Shown one piece after another: positions 57,335 through 64,000 of a stretch of DNA of 64,000 nucleotides. Position 1 is the stretch's first letter, and the number at the start of each line of letters is the position of its first letter. The notes below the pieces were generated by a model. That model was not told the origin of the DNA. It saw only the letters and a list, made by a program, of their open reading frames with translations, and did not search any database. The DNA is taken from NCBI RefSeq assembly GCF_029873635.1, contig NC_080418.1, forward strand, positions 13,743,562 to 13,807,561, given 5' to 3'. A program made the position numbers and the translations under genes. Source of the DNA: Malania oleifera. Its lineage: Eukaryota; Streptophyta; Magnoliopsida; Santalales; Ximeniaceae.

Positions 57335-58738
57335 TTCTTCCCCTTTTTGATAATGTCTAACCTATTAAGAATTTCCTTAATCTTTGCATTTGTGATTATA
57401 CTAACCATAACTTAATATGCAAAGATAAGCTTACCTAAAACCACTAATGAATTGTTATAATCAAAACAAGACAATTAAACTTACGTAACCTCTAAGACTA
57501 ACAATCTCTCCCTTTTTGATGATGAAAAACCATTGATGTTCTATATAGGGTATGATTTAAAGCTCTCCCTCACATTATGCATATTCTTAAATAAGACTAA
57601 AATATGCTCCCCTTTACTATATGCATGTCTAAAGTTCACTCTCCCTTACTTTATGCATATAAGACATAATAAAACATTTAACTAGATATTACATATCCAT
57701 TGGAGCTTCACAATGCAATTCATAAAGTAGAAAGTTCATGCAAGATAAAACAAGTAATAAGTAAGATGAACTTTCATACTACCATATGCATTCTACCCCT
57801 CATGCATTTCACTTCTCCTCCACACATAACAACAAACATCTTATTCCTAACATATAGGACACCAAGTTTCAAAAAAGTTTCTCCCCCTTTGATCATCATA
57901 AAAAAGAGACGTGCTATTTAAAAAAAAAAAAAAAACTCCCCTTTAAGATTTGTTTCATGAAGGTGAGGTGAGTATGTGCTAGACACATACACCAAAATTT
58001 TGGGTGTTAAACCATAATATTAGAAAAGCCTAGATTGGCTTCCTTCCAAACTCATGAATTGATTTAGAATTTAAACCATTTTTTGTAGATCAATCATTCA
58101 ATGATCATTCAAGAATGGACATTTTCAAAATAAGCACAAAATATTCATACTTGTAATATAAGCATGGTAAATGTGTCCAAACAACTTGGTAAAGAGCATG
58201 TGTATAATTTAGAACATTCTAGAAAAATTCAAAGGATTATTGAAAATTTTGCATGTTTTCCAATATAGCATACGGTGTTTAGGATTCAACATGCACCGCT
58301 ACCTATTCAATTATTCAACATGCATTATAAAAATATTCATAAAGTTCAACCTGCATCGAATGGATTTCAAGTCATGATCATTTAACATGCAAAGACTTAT
58401 AATTACCAAAGAATCGTCATGCAAATAATCTTTTTATCATGCATCATTTTTAAATATTCATTAATGACAATGTGCATGAACTAGTCTAAGTGACCACTTA
58501 AGGTTAAAACACTAAGTTCAACTTGGTCACCATACTGATACTACATAAGACTTTCAAAAGTATTTAGAATTTAAAAATAAGTCTTATGAAGTCATAATTT
58601 CAGTCGACTAGCTAGCATGTATGTCTAAAATAGATCAATGAATTCAACATGCAAGACTTTAGTTAACTACCAGCATGCAATGAACAAATCTGCATCGGCC
58701 AAGCATATGACGTTCAAATCAGGCATGCAGATCAGTAT
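57335..58738 (-). mobile_element. Sirevirus-like 3' internal region with two polypurine tracts
   Basis: A purine tract lies at the LTR edge. A second junction of the same kind ends at 57503, 169 bp away, exactly as at 18240/18409. Beyond lies non-coding DNA colinear with 18430-18900 to about 58020, then unassigned sequence rich in CATGCA words up to the gypsy LTR at 58739. Confidence 0.6.
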
Positions 58739-59472
58739 TGTAATAACCTGAACCTGAAAATTAAAAGAAAATAAATATAAAATAAATAAATAAAGGGAAA
58801 TAAAAAGAAAAATTGGATTGTGGCTGGTTCAAGAGAAAACCGGCGATGGTTTCTGGAGAGGAGAGAAAAACGGCGACGATTTTTTGGAGAGGAGAGAAAA
58901 CTAGCGATAGCTTTCGGAATTTATCGCGGGGCGGTAATTGGGTAAACGATAAATCCGGGATGGTTAAAGATAAAACTGGCGATGGTTTTCTAGAGGCCTG
59001 GGGAAACAGACGACATTTTTTTGCGTAGAGGTGGCTATAAAGAAAGTCATGCGAGCATTTCTCAAGGAAATCAAAATTTCATTTTCTTTTTCTCTGAAAC
59101 CTAAGGTTCTTCCCTTTATTTTCTTCGATTCCTGCCCCCATTAGAGCTTATTTTGATGATCCAGAACCACCACAAGGTTCGTGGGATCATTCTCTGCAAA
59201 GCTACCAGAGCAGATCGTTGATTTGGGATTTTGGAGTATAATCCCAAAATCAGGGTAAGTGAGATATTTTAAAGTTTTATTATTAAAATGAAGTATATGG
59301 AACATATGAAGTATTAAATGAGTATTGTTTTGAGATTTGAGTAAGTTGAGATTTTTGGAATATAGGGTCTCATTTCCTATTCGATTTTAGGCAGAATCTC
59401 GAGGAGCAGGTAAGGGGAAAATATTATAGCAGCTTTTCAATTAATTTTCAAACCGGTTAAATTCAAGTATAT

Positions 59473-59515
<43 letters not shown>

Positions 59516-60552
59516 TATGTTTATTTGAATGGGTAGACTTTTGGATAAAAAATGATTAGAATTAAATATGTGGTATTTGGGAAAAATCATGTGGTATGGA
59601 AATAACTTTCATAATTAAATGGTTGCGAGTACTGCTTGATAATGTTTTACTGTTCGCTTGTGGCTACTGTTTGGATTGTAATTCTACTTGGTTGTGATTA
59701 TTGTTCAATTGTGAGTATTGTGTGATTGTGAATACTGTGGTAAATGTGAGGATGTGCTTGGATGATTGATTATGCATAGGATGTGTAATGTAGTTGATAT
59801 AAATTGCGATATAGTGTTGGCAGTGGTATGAGGAGGTCGTTATATCGTACCTGATATAAATTGCCATATAACATTGGTAATGGTATGGGAGGTCGTTCTA
59901 TGAGAATTTATATTAAGGGGGTAAAACATTGGCAGTGAAATGAGGAGTTTGTTTAACCGATTTACTATGAACGGGGCTGTGTGTGTGGATTTGTAACCTG
60001 TGTGGTTGCGGTGCCTATGTGGGCCACAATATATTACTATGTGGTGTTAGTCCTGTGTGGACCATGTACTCTGTGAAGGTGTTAGTCTTGTGTGGACTAG
60101 TCTTGTGTGGACCGTGTGTTTTGTCTGGATGAGAGTCTTGTGGGACATTATATTTTGTATGGATATGAACCCTATGTGGGTATGAATGAAGACTGTGTGT
60201 ATATCCCTATGTGGATGTGAGTCTTGTGTGGACTGTATCACTTGTGTTGTTATAGACCCTTTGTGGGTGTGCATGGAATATGTGTGTATCCTGTATGAAT
60301 TGGTTGTGGTATGTGTATATACGTGGATCTCTATGAAATGATGACATTGGATACGTATAACTATAATTACATAAGTATTTATGGTAAAGTAGAATTCTCC
60401 ACCCGAGTGCTTGTTGAGGAAGGCGAGTGCCTTGGTAATTTTCTATTGGTACTAGAGCAGAGGGAAGCTACTTGTATGGGTAGGTAAGCTTCCCTATTCT
60501 CGGAGATTTTGCCTAGATACATAACTCGATGGCTTACTGAGTAAGGTGAGTG
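58739..60552 (+). mobile_element. Gypsy-type LTR D, interrupted by element C
   Basis: Starts TGTAATAACCTGAACC. It contains three 30-bp repeats (units at 58832, 58862 and 58893), a TATA box (TATAAAG near 59034), donor-like GTAAGT (59255) and GTAAGG (59410), (TA)n at 59478-59513, a 57-bp duplication (GATATAAATTGC at 59796 and 59853) and a degenerate CTTGTGTGGAC repeat field at about 59990-60290. It stops at CTTACTGAGTAAGGTGAGTG, where element C starts. The open frames on the minus strand are repeat artefacts. Confidence 0.7.
59990..60290. repeat. Degenerate short tandem field in LTR D
   Basis: Many variants of TCTTGTGTGGACT and CCTATGTGGGT follow one another with irregular spacing. Confidence 0.7.
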
Positions 60553-62357
60553 TGTAAGAACCCGAATCGTGATGAGTGAGTTTAAATAATAAAGAGAAGG
60601 GTAAAATTGGGATTTGAGCAAGCTTCATCGATGAAGTCATAGTTCGTTGACAAGGTCCATGTTTTTCTCATCGATGAAATTCAAAAGCTCGTCGAAGAGG
60701 AGAAGCCAAGAGATTTCAGGAAACCGGGGATCTCAGGCTCATCAACGAGCTGACTATATGGCCTCGTCGACGAGGATGCCATTCGTCGACGAGGGCGGCC
60801 GGGTCAAGGGACTATAAATATTAGTTTCATTGCTTAACCATTAAGAAATCTCAAAATCCTCTCTCTCTCTCTCTCTCTCTAGATTTCTTCGACGTTTGTC
60901 GCTGGAATCGTAGATATGATGTTACTACGAGGATCACGGAAGGATTCTCTACAAAACCTATGGATCGGAATCCCGTTTCGGAGATTTTCAGGTTTCGGCT
61001 TAAAATCGAGGTGATGCTCGATTTTCTTTTCTGATCTTGTAGTTTGGTAGAGGACGGAGTTGTGAGTATATTCTGTACTGTGTTTTGTAGATTTTGAGAA
61101 CTCGGTTCATTGTTTAGGAGTTGTAGAGTTCGGGATTGGTCTTTTGGGGGAAAGGTAAGGGAATACAGTTTATATTGGTTAATTTTGAAATCAGACTCGG
61201 TAGAACTTTGGTTCACGGTCCTGTGTGTGTTTTGGCTACTCATTTAGGGGAATCTGACAGGTAAAATTATAGGTTTTTCATGTTACAATTTTGAGAAAAG
61301 GGGGTATTGGTTTGTATCCCTGGTTTTGTTGAAAATCGTTGGTATATTGTGATTTATACTATGTATTAGGGATGGCCATGCCTTGACTTTGTTTTAAAAT
61401 GTATGTGATTAGAAAATATGATTTTCGGAATACCAAATGGGTGTGATATGTTTGGTTATATGAGCATGCATGAATGTGTTATGTTGAAATGCAATAGGAA
61501 CTAGGTTCCGAATTGTTCCAGGTACTGAAAGAGTGTCTGACTCTATATCCGAGGGCGTGTGTTTATTGCCTGCCATGTTGGCAAGAGTGTCCGGCTCTAT
61601 ATCCGAGGGCATGAGCCTATATCGATTGATCACCGAAGGGTGTGGATCCACCAGATAGCGTCAGTATGATGCCATGGGAATCTGGGACTAGCCATGTGCC
61701 GGTGGCGTTGTGTGTCACAGGTTGGCAAAGGGCGAACGCCGGATATCATGGACTGGCTATGGGCCGAGGGGTGTGATGACACCCTGTAGATCATGGGTGC
61801 ACGTATGCGTGTGTGTGCGTGTATGCACTGTACTGGAACTGTATTGTGAGAATACTAGAATTACATTAATTGTGTTTATTTGCTGTCATGAAAACAGTCG
61901 AATGCCACACACTAATATAACCTGTGTTCGCCTTATTGAGATGTGTCTCACCCTTACTGTACGTACATTTTTATAGGTCCTTCGAGTAACCAGAACTAGC
62001 GTCCTAGAGTTGGGAGCGTAGTGGCCGGTGTACTGCGAGTAGCGCTTGGGTAAGTGCTAGGACTTTTGTTTCGCGGGTAGCTGTTTTGGGGTATATTGGC
62101 ACCCGAATGTACGTTTTGTATGCATAGAGCTAGGACTCCGTTTTGTTTTGTATAGACTTTGGTATGGTACAATACTTGTATAGAATGACCTTTTTCGTTA
62201 TGTATATAATTACGTATGGATGCGTATAGGGTGCCTGGTAACCCCACGGGGTTGGACCCTCATTCATTATGCTGTATCGTTGTTATTTGTATGATATAGG
62301 GACATGTTAGGTTACTAATTCACCCTTGGGTCCCATTTCCTGGTTTAAGGTGTGACA
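60553..62357 (+). mobile_element. 5' LTR of Ty3/gypsy element C
   Basis: 1,805 bp, TGTAAGAACCCG to GGTGTGACA, followed after three bases by a primer site and 0.3 kb later by gag. In order it holds the palindrome array (60624-60793), TATA box (60813-60820), CT run (about 60859-60880), donor-like AGGTAAGGGAATAC (61153-61166), CTTATTGAGATGTGTCTCACCC (61932-61953) and acceptor-like TTTTTATAGGTCC (61968-61980). It is inserted in LTR D. Confidence 0.88.
60624..60793 (+). promoter_or_regulatory. Palindrome array in gypsy element C LTR
   Basis: Sites start at 60624 (TTCATCGATGAA), 60643, 60667, 60688, 60738, 60763 (CTCGTCGACGAG) and 60782, spacing 19, 24, 21, 50, 25 and 19. The last starts 31 bp before TATAAATA, compared with 32 bp in the solo LTR at 1000. 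Confidence 0.75.
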
Positions 62358-62360
62358 ACT

Positions 62361-62377
62361 TGGTATCAGAGCTAAGC
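62361..62377 (+). other. Primer-binding site of gypsy element C
   Basis: TGGTATCAGAGCTAAGC lies three bases after the LTR and exactly includes the initiator tRNA-Met complement. Confidence 0.9.
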
Positions 62378-62682
62378 AGGTTTCTAGGTCTTGTAAACTT
62401 GGTTAGGAGTAGCTATATGTACATGCCGGAGTTTAGGATGTTGAAATGGGTAGAGTAGGTCGATGGTTGTTTTGTTGCTAGATAGGGATTCGTTGGCGGT
62501 GTTCCGTGTTTTTCCTGGAATGATGATTCTAGTAAAATCAGGGCAAACCATTGATGACTTCTGTGTCGGTGTGATAGGACAGACCTAGGCCTATGAGATA
62601 GTAGTTAACATGATTGTGTGTCAATTATTGTGTTAACTGTATTTGATCTAGGTGTCCTAACCGATTCCTATTCTATTTTAGA

Positions 62683-63483
62683 ATGGAGCCCAAAGATAAT
62701 AACTTGGGGAGTGGCTCCGAGGAGACTGCCAGTGATGAGTCTCCGTTAGTGCCTCGAGGTTTGACAAGGCAGGTTATGTGGGAAATCAGGTGGAGTGTCA
62801 GGAGACGCGAACGCTCACCTACTGCTGCGGGGTGTACCATCGAAAGGTTCACACGCATGCACCCGTCAAAGTTTGTAGGGGGACCCGACCCGATTATAGC
62901 GGAGGACTGGGTCGAGAAGACCGAGAGGATTCTGGAAGTTCTCCACCGTACAGATGAGCAGAGAGCCCTATATGCTACCTTCTAGCTGTCTGGGGATGCG
63001 GGGCGTTGATGGACTACCATGAATCTGCTGGAAAAGCAAAGGGCTGGTGTTTCGGAAATGTCTTGGAGCCATTTCAAGGAGGTGTTCTTCAAGTGATACT
63101 TCCCGGCCTCCACTCGTGATGCGAAGGCAGATGAGTTTTCTGCTCTGTCACAGAGAGATATGACTATGCAGGGGTACGCTGCTCGGTATATAGAGTTATC
63201 CCGTTTCGCATTGTGTTTGATCTCGAATGAGTATGAGAAGACTTGGAGGTTCGCGAAGGGTTTGAGGAAGGATATTCACAGGTTGGTGGGTATGCTTCAG
63301 ATCCGCGAATTCTTAGTTTTGGTGGATAAGGCCACGGTGATCGAGACTGACATCCGAGAGGATGAGGTGGATAAAGAACCAAAGAAGAGGACAGTACCTT
63401 CTAGTTCTCAGTCGGGATCTCGTCAGGGATCATGGAAGAAAAGGAACAAGGGCTCGGATTACTGTCAGAATACTAAGTGCTAG
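62683..63483 (+). pseudogene. Ty3/gypsy gag of element C
   Basis: Starts MEPKDNNLGSGSEETASDES. The capsid region shows CTIERFTRMHPSKFVGGPDP, AEDWVEKTERILEVL, WSHFKEVFF, FSALSQRDMTMQGYAARYIE and EYEKTWRFAKGLRKDIHR, then a basic serine-rich linker. Gag assembles the particle. In-frame stops at 62983-62985 (TAG), about 63007 (TGA) and about 63094 (TGA) each replace a plausible CAG or CGA codon. This fits C-to-T decay of a methylated copy. Confidence 0.9.
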
Positions 63484-63954
63484 AGTACTCAAGCGAGTTA
63501 GACGTAAGTTCGTTGTACCAGGTGCCTCAGGTGGCACGAGGGCGAGTGCCGGTCATTTGAGGGTAATTGCTACAACTGTCGCAAGTCAGGCCACATGGCT
63601 CATGATTGTCGTGTACCGAAGAGAGATATGCCTGCATCTAGTGTGAACCGAGGGAGCAACTAGATACCTCGGGGAACTATTTAGGCGAATACAGCTTCGG
63701 CCAGAGTATACTCTCTTACTCCAGCGGATGCTGAACATGCAGGGAACGTAGTGATAAGTACCTTATTATTGCTTTCAAATAAAGCTTTTGTTTTGTTTGA
63801 TTCTAGTGTGACCCATTCTTTTGTATCTGTGAGTTTTGTTAAATTGTGCAGGGTTGAGACCCAAGTCATGAACGAGGTATTATCTGTTGCTACACCATCT
63901 GGGAGTATATCATTCTGTAGCAGGATGTTAGCAAACTGCCCAGTAATAATTTAG
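63484..63954 (+). pseudogene. Element C zinc knuckle and start of protease
   Basis: After a stop cluster (63481-63501) the reading continues with a CTRC...HEGEC stretch and a CCHC knuckle CYNCRKSGHMAHDC (63567-63608). The aspartic protease begins around 63760 with FVLFDSSVTHSFVS. The catalytic triplet is Asp-Ser-Ser where Asp-Ser-Gly is usual. Reverse transcriptase and later domains lie beyond the window. Confidence 0.85.
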
Positions 63955-64000
63955 GGAAGGCTACTACTGGCGAATTTTTTTGTATACGATATGTCGAGGT

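Noticed and set aside
62673-63382. Minus-strand frames opposite the gypsy gag
   Set aside because: Shadows of the gag frame on the plus strand.
1-64000. tRNA, rRNA or organelle-derived genes
   Set aside because: No cloverleaf-like or rRNA-like sequence was recognised. The only tRNA-like pieces are SINE heads and primer-binding sites.

Overview
The window is nuclear DNA of a flowering plant, most likely a eudicot. It is AT-rich, its genes have introns, two intact genes encode receptor-like cytoplasmic kinases (RLCK subfamily VII), and well over half of the bases can be tied to plant transposable elements. The species cannot be named from the sequence. No bacterial-type operon, CRISPR array, rRNA or tRNA gene was seen.

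Layout. 1-6.4 kb: a decayed Ty1/copia element (A), split by a 2.0-kb Ty3/gypsy-type solo LTR with a perfect GTGGG target duplication and ending in its own 3' LTR. 6.4-10.4 kb: a Tat/Ogre-like LTR remnant, a tRNA-type SINE with a 10-bp target duplication, and gene-free AT-rich DNA. 10.4-13.7 kb: two copia relics in opposite orientation. 13.7-18.9 kb: foldback repeats, a 39-bp minisatellite and a Sirevirus-like copia LTR. 20.1-25.2 kb: nested minus-strand gypsy LTRs, one loaded with four tandem arrays. 26.0-26.3 kb: a hAT-like MITE.

28.6-45.0 kb: gene 1 (plus strand, four exons, 450 aa, PCRK1/PBL19-like). Its second intron is 13,753 bp and holds a segmental duplication with a ghost copy of exon 2, LINE and SINE pieces, a G-quadruplex-prone tract and five copia remnants or elements. 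One of these is complete and flanked by GTTCT. 45.9-49.1 kb: gene 2 (minus strand, six coding exons, 404 aa, APK1/PBL9-10-like, N-terminal MGLC acylation motif). The two kinase genes converge, with about 0.9 kb between stop codons. 50-53.8 kb: non-coding, with an inverted-repeat foldback. 53.9-58.7 kb: two more Sirevirus-like LTRs separated by the 5' end of an RTE-type LINE. 58.7-64.0 kb: a gypsy LTR invaded by a second gypsy element that has its 5' LTR, primer-binding site, gag, zinc knuckle and start of protease before the window ends.

The kinases are the only genes that look functional. Members of this family relay signals from surface immune receptors at the plasma membrane. The most striking non-gene signal is an array of 12-bp palindromes (YTCRTCGAYGAR) spaced 19-25 bp apart upstream of the TATA box in six LTRs that belong to both copia and gypsy elements. 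A second is a conserved splice-donor-like and acceptor-like pair inside the gypsy-type LTRs.
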